This document shows positions 52,757 through 60,440 of a DNA stretch of 64,000 bases, piece by piece. Position 1 is the stretch's first letter. Every line of letters begins with the position of its first letter. The position numbers and the translations under genes were made by a program. The notes under the pieces are model-generated. The model ran no database searches, was not told where the DNA came from, and saw only the letters and a program-made list of their open reading frames with translations. The DNA is from JABFSS01 sp964449445 (GTDB lineage: Bacteria > Patescibacteriota > Gracilibacteria > Peribacterales > Peribacteraceae): contig CAYUZT010000008.1 of assembly GCA_964449445.1 (NCBI GenBank), positions 1 through 64,000 on the forward strand, read 5' to 3'.

Positions 52757-52831
52757 GGAGGGATGAAAAACGGGGGATGCTACCCCCCTCTCCTGCGAAG
52801 CGGGAGAGGGGCTGGGGGTGAGGGAATAAAA
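52757..52831. repeat. Palindromic element, rpsC-rplP junction
   Basis: CCCCCCTCTCCTGCGAAGCG then GGAGAGGGGCTGGGGGTGAG and GGAATAAAACTACG. Ribosomal-junction family member. Confidence 0.8.
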
Positions 52832-53500
52832 CTACGCTGCATTCTGCAGCGAGGCTGACTGGACCTGTTGAATCTTCTTAAACACCATTCCTTTATAGAC
52901 CCACACCTGGATGCCGATAGTGCCGAACTTGGTGATGGCATGGCGGGTGGCGTGCTGAATATTCGCACGCAGGGTCTGCAAGGGAACATTGCCTTCTTTG
53001 AACAAGTCATCACGAGCGATTTCGGCGCCGTTGAGCCGTCCGGAGACGGTCACTTTGATACCGAGCGCGCCGGCCTGTGTCGCCTTCTCGATCGCCATTT
53101 TCACAGCCCTGCGGTACGGCATGCGGCGCTCGATCTGGCCCTGGATGGTTTCCGCGATCACTTCGGCGTCGGCATCAGGACTCCGAAGCTCCTGGATTTC
53201 CACCAAAAAGCTTCCGCCGAATTTCCGCTCGAGATCTTTTTTCATGTCCTCGATCGCCGCTCCCCCTTTGCCGATCAATACTCCCGGCTTGCTCGTGTGA
53301 ATGGTGACGGTCACTTTCTTGCCGCGATCGATTTCGATCAAGCTGATCCCCGACTCCTTCACCTTCGCGCGGATGTAGCGCTTGATGAGCACATCCTGCA
53401 GCAGGAGCTCGCTGAACTTCCTTCCCTTCGCAAACCAGGTGCTCGGCCACGTGTGCGTGATACCGATCCGGAAGCCGTTGGGGTTAACTTTCTGACCCAT
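52832..53500 (-). CDS. rpsC: 30S ribosomal protein S3
   Basis: A 222-aa uS3. MGQKVNPNGFRIGITHTWPSTWFA starts the protein; TIHTSKPGVLIGKGGAAIEDMKKDLERKFG is the KH domain with the G-K-G-G loop. RRMPYRRAVKMAIEKATQAGALGIKVTVSGRLNGAEIARDDLFKEGNVPLQTLRANI is the C-terminal domain. Complete. Confidence 0.98.
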   Translation of the reverse strand: MGQKVNPNGFRIGITHTWPSTWFAKGRKFSELLLQDVLIKRYIRAKVKESGISLIEIDRGKKVTVTIHTSKPGVLIGKGGAAIEDMKKDLERKFGGSFLVEIQELRSPDADAEVIAETIQGQIERRMPYRRAVKMAIEKATQAGALGIKVTVSGRLNGAEIARDDLFKEGNVPLQTLRANIQHATRHAITKFGTIGIQVWVYKGMVFKKIQQVQSASLQNAA

Positions 53501-53520
53501 GAGTAAGAGGAAGAAGAGGG

Positions 53521-54000
53521 TTAAGAGGGTGAAGAAGACGAAGACGAAGATTTCTTTGAAGTTGCCTTCTTGTCTCCCGCAGAGCGCACACCTTTTACAG
53601 CACTTTTGGCTTCCGGTGAAGCATTTTCATTGCTACTCCTCTTTGCCCTCTTTCCCGTCTTTGCCTTCCCTTCGTCCGAGAAACCCAACTCTAAGCTCAC
53701 GTGCGAGAGAAACTTCCTGAATGGCCTCTGCCTCCCTCTCGCCATCGGCATGCCCCGGCGATACGCCTGTCCCTGATTTACGACGATCGTCCGGATGATC
53801 ATGGTCTGGGGATCCTGCTTGTCGTTGTGCGAGGTATTGGCGATCGCCGAGCGGAGGAGCAACTCGATCATGCGTGCTCCTTTTTTATGCGTTTTCCTCA
53901 GCGACTCCATTGCGTCAGGCACGCGCATGCCGCGGACCATCTTGGCGATGAGGTTCGCTTTCTTGGGGGCGATGCGCAGTGAGTGAGCGTAGGCTTTCAT
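53521..54000 (-). CDS. rplV: 50S ribosomal protein L22 with tail
   Basis: A 159-aa uL22 lining the exit tunnel. SLRIAPKKANLIAKMVRGMRVPDAMESLRKTHKKGARMIELLLRSAIANTSHN and VVNQGQAYRRGMPMARGRQRPFRKFLSHVSLEL are standard. A tail of about 50 residues (KTGKRAKRSSNENASPEAKS onward, ending KKSSSSSSSPS) is additional. Confidence 0.96.
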   Translation of the reverse strand: MKAYAHSLRIAPKKANLIAKMVRGMRVPDAMESLRKTHKKGARMIELLLRSAIANTSHNDKQDPQTMIIRTIVVNQGQAYRRGMPMARGRQRPFRKFLSHVSLELGFSDEGKAKTGKRAKRSSNENASPEAKSAVKGVRSAGDKKATSKKSSSSSSSPS

Positions 54001-54004
54001 GAGA

Positions 54005-54113
54005 GGATGATAAGAGGGAGATGCAGTCCCCCTCTCTTGTCCTGAGCGAAGCGAAGGACGGGAGAGGGGCGGAGGGGTGAGGGCAGAAAACTAAGGATGA
54101 AACATAGAAGGAA
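54005..54113. repeat. Palindromic element, rpsS-rplV junction
   Basis: CCCCCTCTCTTGTCCTGAGC then GAAGCGAAGGACGGGAGAGG and GGTGAGGGCAGAAAACTAAG. The inner palindrome is the GTCCTGAGCGAAGCGAAGGAC subtype nested in the CCTCTC arms. Confidence 0.8.
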
Positions 54114-54449
54114 TTATTTCGCAGGAGGAGGTGGTGCGGCCGATCCCGTCGCCCCGGGCGCTCCAGTAGCTGGTGCAACCGTCGTCGCTGCTTTGCCGCC
54201 GTGCCCTTTGAACTTCGTCGTCCATGCGAACTCGCCCAGCTTATGACCGACCATTTGCTCGGTGATGTACACCGGCACGAAATCTTTTCCGTTGTGGACG
54301 GCGAAGGTGAACCCCACGAACTCCGGCGGAATGTCGCAGTTGCGAGCCCACGTCTTGATGATCTTCTTTTCCTGTGCCTCGATCATTTTCATGACCTTCT
54401 TGAGGACAATGGGGTCAACGTAGGGGCCTTTTTTGAGTGAGCGTGACAT
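54114..54449 (-). CDS. rpsS: 30S ribosomal protein S19 with tail
   Basis: A 111-aa uS19. MSRSLKKGPYVDPIVLKKV, IIKTWARNCDIPPEFVGFTFAVHNGKDFVPVYITEQMVGHKLGEFAWTTKFKGHGGK are canonical. A tail of about 25 residues of Ala, Thr, Pro and Gly (ATTVAPATGAPGATGSAA, PPPPAK) is extra. The frame extends upstream, but ATG 54449 is the S19 start. Confidence 0.97.
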   Translation of the reverse strand: MSRSLKKGPYVDPIVLKKVMKMIEAQEKKIIKTWARNCDIPPEFVGFTFAVHNGKDFVPVYITEQMVGHKLGEFAWTTKFKGHGGKAATTVAPATGAPGATGSAAPPPPAK

Positions 54450-54465
54450 AGGGGGGGTGAGGGGA

Positions 54466-55311
54466 TTACTTACGTTTCTTCTTATGCACTCTGCGGCGAA
54501 CAATGAGCATATTCGATTTCCGGACGGACCGCGTCTTCACGCCCAGCGCCTTCTTTCCCCATGGAGTCTTGGGCGCGACGAGACCAATGGATGCGTGGCC
54601 TTCTCCTCCACCATGCGGGTGATCCACAGCGTTCATGGATTTGCCCAGGATGTGCGGCTTGCGCCCAAGCCAGCGCATGCGCCCCGCCTTTCCGTAGTTG
54701 ATCAGGTTGTGTTCGGGATTGCTGACGGTCCCGATCGTCGCGAAACATTCCTTACGCACTTTGCGGATTTCACCACTCGGTAATTGAATGATCGCGTGAT
54801 CGCCGTCGATGCCCACAAGCGTCGCCGCAGTCCCTGCTGAACGAACAATTTGTCCGCCCTGCCCGATCTGCATTTCGATGTTGAAGATGCGGTACCCGAC
54901 CGGAATATGCTGGAGCTCCATGCGGTTGCCCAAGCGCACCTTCGTGCGGGGACCGGAGACGATTTGATCCCCTGTTTTGAGTCCTTCCGGTGCAAGGACG
55001 TACTTCTTGTCACCATCCACGTAATGAAGGAGGGCAATGCGAGCCGAGCGGTTGGGATCGTATTCCAGTGCTATGACGGTTGCCGGAATGCCGAACTTTC
55101 CGGTCTGGCGGAAGTCGATCATCCGGTACAACCGCTTGTGACCGCCTCCACGGAAACGTGAGGAGACCCTTCCTTTATTGTCGCGACCGGAGCTGCGCTG
55201 CTTTCCGTGCACCAATGTTTTCTCTGGCTCCTTCTTGGTGAGAGCAGAGAAGTCGGCGATCGTCATCTGACGTCGACCTGGAGTCGTTGGTTTAGGCTTC
55301 TTTAGAGGCAT
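54466..55311 (-). CDS. rplB: 50S ribosomal protein L2
   Basis: A 281-aa uL2 at the peptidyl-transferase centre. MPLKKPKPTTPGRRQMTIADF, SSGRDNKGRVSSRFRGGGHKRLYRMIDF, GTVSNPEHNLINYGKAGRMRWLGRKPHILGKSMNAVDHPHGGGEGHASIG are standard, including the conserved His in DHPHGGGEG. The first eight codons are duplicated upstream in a mini-ORF across a palindromic element. Confidence 0.98.
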   Translation of the reverse strand: MPLKKPKPTTPGRRQMTIADFSALTKKEPEKTLVHGKQRSSGRDNKGRVSSRFRGGGHKRLYRMIDFRQTGKFGIPATVIALEYDPNRSARIALLHYVDGDKKYVLAPEGLKTGDQIVSGPRTKVRLGNRMELQHIPVGYRIFNIEMQIGQGGQIVRSAGTAATLVGIDGDHAIIQLPSGEIRKVRKECFATIGTVSNPEHNLINYGKAGRMRWLGRKPHILGKSMNAVDHPHGGGEGHASIGLVAPKTPWGKKALGVKTRSVRKSNMLIVRRRVHKKKRK

Positions 55312-55403
55312 GATGGCGATAAAGGAGAGGGATATGAGCCTGTGCCGAGCGAGTCCGCGAAGCGGACGAGTCGAGGCATTGGTTTAGGCTTCTTGAGCGG
55401 CAT
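55302..55403 (-). other. Orphan rplB-start mini-ORF (33 codons)
   Basis: ATG 55403, 2 nt after the rplW stop, encodes MPLKKPKPMPRLVRFADSLG, then TGSYPSPLSPSCL, stopping 10 nt inside rplB. The first eight residues equal those of L2; both codon differences (CCG/CCT, CTC/CTA) are synonymous. Bases 55379-55405 match 55287-55313 at 25 of 27 positions. Confidence 0.75.
55314..55378. repeat. Palindromic element, rplW-rplB junction
   Basis: GAGCCTGTGCCGAGCGAGTC then CGCGAAGCGGACGAGTCGAG: inner palindrome GAGTCCGC-GAA-GCGGACGAGTC. It lies between the two copies of the rplB start. Confidence 0.75.
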
Positions 55404-55405
55404 GA

Positions 55406-55732
55406 TTAGGAAGAAATCGTTTGGAACGCAGAAATATCGAGAGCCTTGCTCTTGGGAGCAAGCGTGACGAGGGCTTTTTTGAATGCATGGCGCTTCTCCA
55501 TATGCTTTCCGGCGCCCAGATTCCTGGTCTTCGCCTGCGTATTGATGATGCGCACATTTGTTGCTTCGACATCGTAGAACAATTTAAGCGCACTCTTGAT
55601 GTCCACTTTCGTCGCCCACGGAGCAACCCGCAAAGTATGGATATGCGAGCCCGAGCCCGTTCCCGAGCCCGCTTTGAGGCGTTCAGCCTTCTCGGTGACT
55701 ATCGGCCCGATGATGACGCGAGAGAGGTCCAT
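55406..55732 (-). CDS. rplW: 50S ribosomal protein L23
   Basis: A 108-aa uL23 at the tunnel exit. VIIGPIVTEKAERL, HTLRVAPWATKVDIKSALKLFYDVEATNVRIINTQAK and MEKRHAFKKALVTL are canonical. Its start overlaps the rplD stop (TAATG). Confidence 0.97.
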   Translation of the reverse strand: MDLSRVIIGPIVTEKAERLKAGSGTGSGSHIHTLRVAPWATKVDIKSALKLFYDVEATNVRIINTQAKTRNLGAGKHMEKRHAFKKALVTLAPKSKALDISAFQTISS

Positions 55733-56418
55733 TATTTGGGTAGCGCGGCTTTTCTAGCCGCGGAAGGTGAGGCTTGTTTCTTCGTGGGAGTCTTGCCAAA
55801 AATTTCCGCAGCCTTCTCCACGGCATCGCCGACGAACACGATGGATCGCGCCAGGAGAATATCCTCGGGATTCAGGTATGCAGCAGTGATCACTTTGACG
55901 CGCGGAACGTTGCGCGACGACATGTGGAGAGCATCGTGCTTCACGGGGAGAACAAAGAGGATCCGCCGTCCGATCTGCACGGGAAGTTTCTGGAGGAGGC
56001 CGTGGAATGCCTTCGTCTTGACCGTCTCCGGGTAACTCTCGAGTCCGAAAATCGCGCCGTTCTTGGCTTGCTTGCTGAGGCACGAGACAAGAGCTGCGTG
56101 ACGCATGTTTTTGGGCATGTTCTTGGTGAAGTTCGCGTCGCTGCGCGGACCAAATGCCTTGCCACCGCCACGCAGGAGCGGAGAACGCACGGGACCGCGG
56201 CGCGCGCGGCCGGTGTGCTTTTGATCGTAGACCTTGCGAGTGGATCCGCGAACTTCTCCGCGATTCTTCACGTGCGCAATCGCGTTGCGGCGGTTGCTCT
56301 GCTGCATCAAGACCGCCTGGTGCATCAGATCCATATTGATGCGCGCCTCAAAGAGTTCTGCCGGGAGTTCCAGAGTGCTCTTCTTCGTGCCGGTAGCGGA
56401 GTAGACATCAATTTTCAT
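55732..56418 (-). CDS. rplD: 50S ribosomal protein L4
   Basis: A 228-aa uL4. LMHQAVLMQQSNRRNAIAHVKNRGEVRGSTRKVYDQKHTGRARRGPVRSPLLRGGGKAFGPR is the conserved tunnel-loop region. The C-terminal half ends in a short Lys/Ala tail. In E. coli L4 autoregulates this operon through the S10 leader; no such leader was recognised. Confidence 0.97.
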   Translation of the reverse strand: MKIDVYSATGTKKSTLELPAELFEARINMDLMHQAVLMQQSNRRNAIAHVKNRGEVRGSTRKVYDQKHTGRARRGPVRSPLLRGGGKAFGPRSDANFTKNMPKNMRHAALVSCLSKQAKNGAIFGLESYPETVKTKAFHGLLQKLPVQIGRRILFVLPVKHDALHMSSRNVPRVKVITAAYLNPEDILLARSIVFVGDAVEKAAEIFGKTPTKKQASPSAARKAALPK

Positions 56419-56424
56419 GAGAGG

Positions 56425-56500
56425 CTGACAAGTGGGAGGAGCTGTCCCCCTCTCCCTCTGGGAGAGGGGTTAGGGGTGAGGGCATGAAACTAAGGCTAAA
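56425..56500. repeat. Palindromic element, rplC-rplD junction
   Basis: CCCCCTCTCCCTCTGGGAGA then GGGGTTAGGGGTGAGGGCAT and GAAACTAAGG. A 25-codon minus-strand frame from ATG at about 56485 runs through it and stops 10 nt inside rplD. Confidence 0.75.
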
Positions 56501-56523
56501 TGAAGAAAGGAATCATAAACGAG

Positions 56524-57138
56524 TTACTTCTTATCAGAGGGGGAAGATTCAAGAGTTACATACACTCGTGCACCATTGGGCCCGGGTACCGGTCCCTTCA
56601 CCGCCAAAATCCCCTTTTCCGCATCAATGGTGATCACCGGCCGGCGATGGATAGTCACTTGCTCATTCCCCATGTGTCCGGCCATGTGATGCCCGGGGAG
56701 GATGCGGCCCGGCTGCGTGCGCATGCCGACGGAACCCGGTTCACGCTTGAAGTGGCTTCCGTGGCTTCCCGGGCCCCCGCCGAAGTGCCAGCGCTTGATG
56801 ACGCCCTGGAATCCCTTGCCCTTGGAAACACCCTGAATGCACACGAGGCTCTCGGGCGTAAACATCTCGACCGTCACAGCCTTCCCCGCTTCCATCCCCT
56901 CGAGTTTTTCGACCTTCCACTCTTTTTGATTGGCATAGCGGACATTCTCCTTTCCCTTACGGCTCTTCCAGAGCTTCGCGCCAACACCAAGAACCACTGC
57001 GTCATACCCGTCTTTCTCCTTCGTCTTCAACCGGACGATGATGTTCGGTTCGGCCTGCAGGTACGTGACGGGCACAACCTCGCCGCTGGAGAGGAAGACA
57101 CGTGACATGCCGACTTTTTTTGCGATGAGTCCGGACAT
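56524..57138 (-). CDS. rplC: 50S ribosomal protein L3
   Basis: A 204-aa uL3. MSGLIAKKVGMSRVF, VCIQGVSKGKGFQGVIKRWHFGGGPGSHGSHFKREPGSVGMRTQPGRILPGHHMAGHMGNEQVTI is the family signature. First gene of the block: rpsJ (S10), which normally precedes it, is not in the 270 bp upstream. Confidence 0.97.
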   Translation of the reverse strand: MSGLIAKKVGMSRVFLSSGEVVPVTYLQAEPNIIVRLKTKEKDGYDAVVLGVGAKLWKSRKGKENVRYANQKEWKVEKLEGMEAGKAVTVEMFTPESLVCIQGVSKGKGFQGVIKRWHFGGGPGSHGSHFKREPGSVGMRTQPGRILPGHHMAGHMGNEQVTIHRRPVITIDAEKGILAVKGPVPGPNGARVYVTLESSPSDKK

Positions 57139-57407
57139 AAAGATTTAGACTACTAACGAGGTGAGGAGCCCCCTCTCCTGTCGCAACGGGAGAGGGACGG
57201 GAGGGTGAGGGCATTGAACAAAGGATTCACTGACCTTGGAGGTTCCTCTAGGTTGGGTAGCGAGTTGTCATCCTGAGCGGAGCGAAGGATGAACAACGAG
57301 CGTCAACCTCGAACACAAGACCGCTTTAAGGACATTCCTGAAAGCTGCGAAAGTGTAGATACGCCAAAACCGGCCGTCAAATCAAAATACCGTGACGAAT
57401 TTATAAA
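57139..57407. promoter_or_regulatory. Presumed leader/promoter region of the ribosomal block
   Basis: This 270-bp gap holds a ribosomal-junction palindromic element (57165-57213) and a long hairpin (57254-57310). In the hairpin, AGGTTG and GCGAGTTGTCATCCT pair with AGGATGAACAACGAGC and CAACCT around GAGCGGAGCGA. The AT-rich 57370-57407 carries several weak -10-like hexamers but no clear promoter. It could hold the terminator of the cassette upstream and the start of the operon. Confidence 0.4.
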
Positions 57408-58586
57408 TTAGTTACTCTCAGGACGATACCGTGAGCCACCTGGCATGCGCGGATGGAGAGGACTATTTGCGCTAACAACCCCACCTACACCCGGTTCTTG
57501 ATCATCTAATGGCCGGAGCCTGTTCCTCCCTTGCGACCGGTTGCGAGGTTGGCCACGGGAGTTATTGGAGACACCTCGACTTGATTGGTCGGCACGCGTT
57601 CTTCGTGCAGGAGCTAGTTTTGCATACGGAATAGAATCATCAGCCGCAGACTCTTGTGCCGACACTGGACGCCGATTTGAGGTATCAGCCGCTGGCAACG
57701 GACGAATCCGTGTATCGACCAATCTTTTTGCTGCTTCATCCACAGGAGTGAGTGCATTGATGGATGCTTTGCCCCAAGTTTTGATGCGACCATTGGTCTT
57801 GCTCATGACATAAAAGCAAGATCGTGAACCATTGCTTTCTCTTTTTGTCCCCAAAACTCGAACGTAGTTCGGCCCTAACGAAAATGTATTTGGCCCTTGC
57901 ACAATGGCAAAACCTTCACTGACTGCCTTCTGTTCATATTTCTGCACATCTTTCTGATTATATTGAGGCAATGGCTCTACCGTTTCGACTTCTGGTTCTG
58001 GTTCGGCAGTTTGAACGGGCCGTTGACTCCTGGTATTGACTGAGCTTCTGCGATTGACGAGCTTGGAAACACCCAGCACGCCAAGACCGCCGACTGCAGC
58101 GGCACCCGTGTACTTCGCGGCTTCCGCAAGCCATGGCTGATTTTGAAGTGTTTCAAGAGTTCCGGACGTACCACTGCCAATCGCATTGGCTGCCGCACCC
58201 AATCTCGCATCACCCAGAAGTACTGCCGCAGCACCGCCACCCAGCACTCCTGTCACAATCAACCCGAGCCGTGGTCCCCACCTCTTCAACCAGCTTTTTT
58301 GCATGGTGATTTTGTCACAGTCTTCCACAAACTGTTGGTTTTCCACGAGCACGGAAAGCTTGAGAGCCTCTCTGCGAATCTCGCGCGTAGCTGTTGATCT
58401 CCTATTGGAATGGATCTGACGCAATGTTCCAATAAGGAAATCACGCTCCTCTGGAGTCATGCGATTCACTCCTCCGCTATCTCGGAGGATTTGCGTGAGC
58501 ACCGGGGCATTTTCATGCTTCGACTCTGTGAGAGTGCTGGACACAAGTTCTGTGAGCTTGTCGGCAAAAGTTTCAGGATTTGCCAT
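57408..58586 (-). CDS. Cassette membrane partner B1, unknown
   Basis: A 392-aa protein. A soluble helical N-terminal region (1-105, with MTPEERDFLIGTLRQIH) is followed by two hydrophobic Gly/Ala segments (LGLIVTGVLGGGAAAVLLGD near 107-126 and YTGAAAVGGLGVLGVSKLV near 157-175). A small domain (FAIVQGPNTFSLGPNYVRVLG...SRSCFYVMSKTNGRIKTWG) and a long disordered Arg/Asn/Pro/Ser-rich tail complete it. No family recognised. Its start overlaps the end of A1 by 14 bp. It is the B member of the third A-B pair in a tandem array. Confidence 0.65.
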   Translation of the reverse strand: MANPETFADKLTELVSSTLTESKHENAPVLTQILRDSGGVNRMTPEERDFLIGTLRQIHSNRRSTATREIRREALKLSVLVENQQFVEDCDKITMQKSWLKRWGPRLGLIVTGVLGGGAAAVLLGDARLGAAANAIGSGTSGTLETLQNQPWLAEAAKYTGAAAVGGLGVLGVSKLVNRRSSVNTRSQRPVQTAEPEPEVETVEPLPQYNQKDVQKYEQKAVSEGFAIVQGPNTFSLGPNYVRVLGTKRESNGSRSCFYVMSKTNGRIKTWGKASINALTPVDEAAKRLVDTRIRPLPAADTSNRRPVSAQESAADDSIPYAKLAPARRTRADQSSRGVSNNSRGQPRNRSQGRNRLRPLDDQEPGVGGVVSANSPLHPRMPGGSRYRPESN

Positions 58587-59001
58587 GGGTGAGTGCAGGA
58601 GAAGTGTTGAGCAGACGATGTCTAAGTTGTGAGAGAACTGCGATGTGTTCCACGTCCTCTTGGTTTTTGGCATCCAGCAAATCCCTAGCCATCACCAATG
58701 CCATCCCAGATGCGCCGATGATGAAAAGCAAATGCGGAAGCAGGTGATCCGAAACATTCAAAAGATCGACTGCCTCTGCATTCGGACCTGTCTTTGTGTA
58801 AGATGCCAAATACTGCGCAAGCTCATCGCGAAGAACCGGATCTATATTCTCGAGCACAATGTTCGCACGCTCCCGCAGCTCCTCATGGGTCTCCCATCCA
58901 TCGCCTGTCTCTTCAGCTACTTCCCCTCCCCACGCCTTTTTGAGACTTGCAGGAAGTTTGTCATACAGCGCGCGCTCGGTTTTTGTGAGGTAGAGAGTCA
59001 T
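58573..59001 (-). CDS. Cassette small protein A1, unknown
   Basis: A 142-aa protein, paralogue of A2 and A3. Shared pattern: L-L-x-x-E-x-x-L-(Y/F)-x-x-L/F-P-A at 3-18, E-E-T-G-x-x-x-E-T-x-E-(E/Q)-L/M at 30-42, then a Pro-led hydrophobic helix LLPHLLFIIGASGMALVM (about 86-103), and a closing helix with RHRLL. Probably membrane-associated through the hydrophobic helix. Coupled to B1 by overlap. Confidence 0.65.
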   Translation of the reverse strand: MTLYLTKTERALYDKLPASLKKAWGGEVAEETGDGWETHEELRERANIVLENIDPVLRDELAQYLASYTKTGPNAEAVDLLNVSDHLLPHLLFIIGASGMALVMARDLLDAKNQEDVEHIAVLSQLRHRLLNTSPALTHGKS

Positions 59002-59019
59002 GTGTATGTATCTCCAAAA

Positions 59020-59550
59020 TTATGCCGCTTCTCGATGAGGATGGTGAATGACGACACTCGATCCTGTATCAAGCTGTTCTTTTTGGTCTCGCAGAGCTTT
59101 CCGCACATGCTTGTTTGCATCGCGGGTTTCCTGGGTTCCTAATCTAGCTGCTTTGCCCGCTGCATAGGTAAGAAAACCTGCTCCGACTCCAAGACCACCC
59201 GCAGTTAGGCCTTTAGCTACATCAGATCCTGGAATTGCATTCCACGCCTTCCCTGGTAAAGCCGCCACGCTGCTCCAAGCATCCGAGAGGCTGTCTCCTG
59301 CGCCTGCAAAATTTGGCATAGCACCTCCTGCCGCAAAGTAACCACCTGCACCGCCTACAGCAAGAGCTGAGACACCGAGCAGAGCTGTAAGGGCCTTCTT
59401 ATTTTTGAAAAATCGCCTAATGGGGCCCGTGTTTAATCTGTCGTTTGCTTGCGCCGCAGCTTCCACACCTAGCCTGTGAACGGCAACAGGATCATTGATA
59501 TCACGAATGGTGTTTCTGAGAATTTCCGGCGATAGTGAGATATCGGTCAT
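59020..59550 (-). CDS. Cassette membrane partner B2, unknown
   Basis: A 176-aa protein. The helical N-terminus (ILRNTIRDINDPVAVHRLGVEAAAQAN) precedes a basic stretch (RRFFKNKKA) and a hydrophobic Gly/Ala helix (LTALLGVSALAVGGAGGYFAAGG, about 54-76). A second such helix (GLTAGGLGVGAGFLTYAAGKA, near 115-135) and a charged C-terminal helix follow. The architecture matches B1 (two Gly-rich segments) without the long tail. It starts 2 nt after A2. Confidence 0.6.
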   Translation of the reverse strand: MTDISLSPEILRNTIRDINDPVAVHRLGVEAAAQANDRLNTGPIRRFFKNKKALTALLGVSALAVGGAGGYFAAGGAMPNFAGAGDSLSDAWSSVAALPGKAWNAIPGSDVAKGLTAGGLGVGAGFLTYAAGKAARLGTQETRDANKHVRKALRDQKEQLDTGSSVVIHHPHREAA

Positions 59551-59552
59551 GA

Positions 59553-59963
59553 TCAGTGAGAAAGAAGTGTGAGATTGCTTTGCAGCATGCGGTGTCGTGC
59601 ATTGGCACATTCCTCTATTGCTTCAAAGTCTTCCTGAGAGTGAGCGGTGCTCAGGGTCATGCTGATCATTCCTGTGAGGCCCACTGCGCCGAGCATGTAG
59701 AGGAGGTACGGAAGGACATCTGCAGGGAAATCGCTTGCCTTGATGCCGTCGAATCCCTTCACATCCAACTTCACAAACATTTTCTTGAGGGCAGTTTTCG
59801 CTTTGGAAGGAATATTCTTTTGCACGTACTGAATACGTTCAACCAGTTGTTCGTCCGTCTCCCATGCAGTACCCGTTTCCTTGATCACCTCCACACCCTT
59901 GCGCAGCGCAGCAGGAAGTTTCTTGAAGAGTTTGAGCTCGGAGGGGATGAGATGGAGGGTCAT
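59553..59963 (-). CDS. Cassette small protein A2, unknown
   Basis: A 136-aa paralogue of A1 and A3: TLHLIPSELKLFKKLPAALRKG, KETGTAWETDEQL, then DFPADVLPYLLYMLGAVGLTGMI (hydrophobic helix) and a closing helix ending RHRMLQSN. The K-E-T-G-x-x-x-E-T motif is conserved. It lies between B3 and B2 and is co-directional with both. Confidence 0.65.
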   Translation of the reverse strand: MTLHLIPSELKLFKKLPAALRKGVEVIKETGTAWETDEQLVERIQYVQKNIPSKAKTALKKMFVKLDVKGFDGIKASDFPADVLPYLLYMLGAVGLTGMISMTLSTAHSQEDFEAIEECANARHRMLQSNLTLLSH

Positions 59964-59984
59964 GTGTGAGTTACAAGAGAGAAA

Positions 59985-60422
59985 TTAGGCTGTCGGGCGA
60001 TCCTGATGAAGCTCGGGCGTATCAGACGTAACGATGGGCGCAGAAGGACCAAATCCCGCGCGTTCTTGCGCGGTTACTGGCGGGTTCATTAAGCGGGTGG
60101 TAGGTGCACGTACAACTGTTCCTGGTGCGTGATGCACACCATGCTGATCAACAACGCCTGCACGGAAACCTGCACCGTCTCTGACATTCATCACGTAGTT
60201 ACGGAAGTTTTGAGCACCAAAGCTGATCGGCTGACCCATGGCATTCAACACTTCTCCTGGCTTTCCCCACGCATTGAACCATTTGTTCTGGTAGCCGAGC
60301 CCAAGAAGAGTGGCACCGACGCCGAGACCAAGCACCACAGGAAGTATTCTCCTGAGAATGCTCCTTCGGGGGCGGGGCTGTTCCTGAATGGGCGGGACGA
60401 TTTCTGTGCGAGGAGGAGTCAT
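59985..60422 (-). CDS. Cassette membrane partner B3, unknown
   Basis: A 145-aa protein. A Pro/Arg-rich N-terminus (PPIQEQPRPRRSILRR) is followed by one hydrophobic helix (ILPVVLGLGVGATLLGLGY, about 25-43). The long extracytoplasmic or cytoplasmic C-terminal part is rich in Gly/Pro/Thr (ending TPELHQDRPTA). Simpler than B1 and B2 but in the same position relative to its A partner. Confidence 0.55.
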   Translation of the reverse strand: MTPPRTEIVPPIQEQPRPRRSILRRILPVVLGLGVGATLLGLGYQNKWFNAWGKPGEVLNAMGQPISFGAQNFRNYVMNVRDGAGFRAGVVDQHGVHHAPGTVVRAPTTRLMNPPVTAQERAGFGPSAPIVTSDTPELHQDRPTA

Positions 60423-60440
60423 GGGTGAGAGGGGAAAGAA

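Noticed and set aside
35464..57213. CRISPR array formed by the repeated CCCTCTCC elements
   Set aside because: Copies are separated by whole genes, differ in length and loop, lack equal unique spacers, and no cas genes are present.
57139..57407. rpsJ (S10) upstream of rplC
   Set aside because: The gap is 269 bp, too short for a ~102-codon gene, and contains only hairpins and AT-rich DNA; S10 must lie elsewhere.
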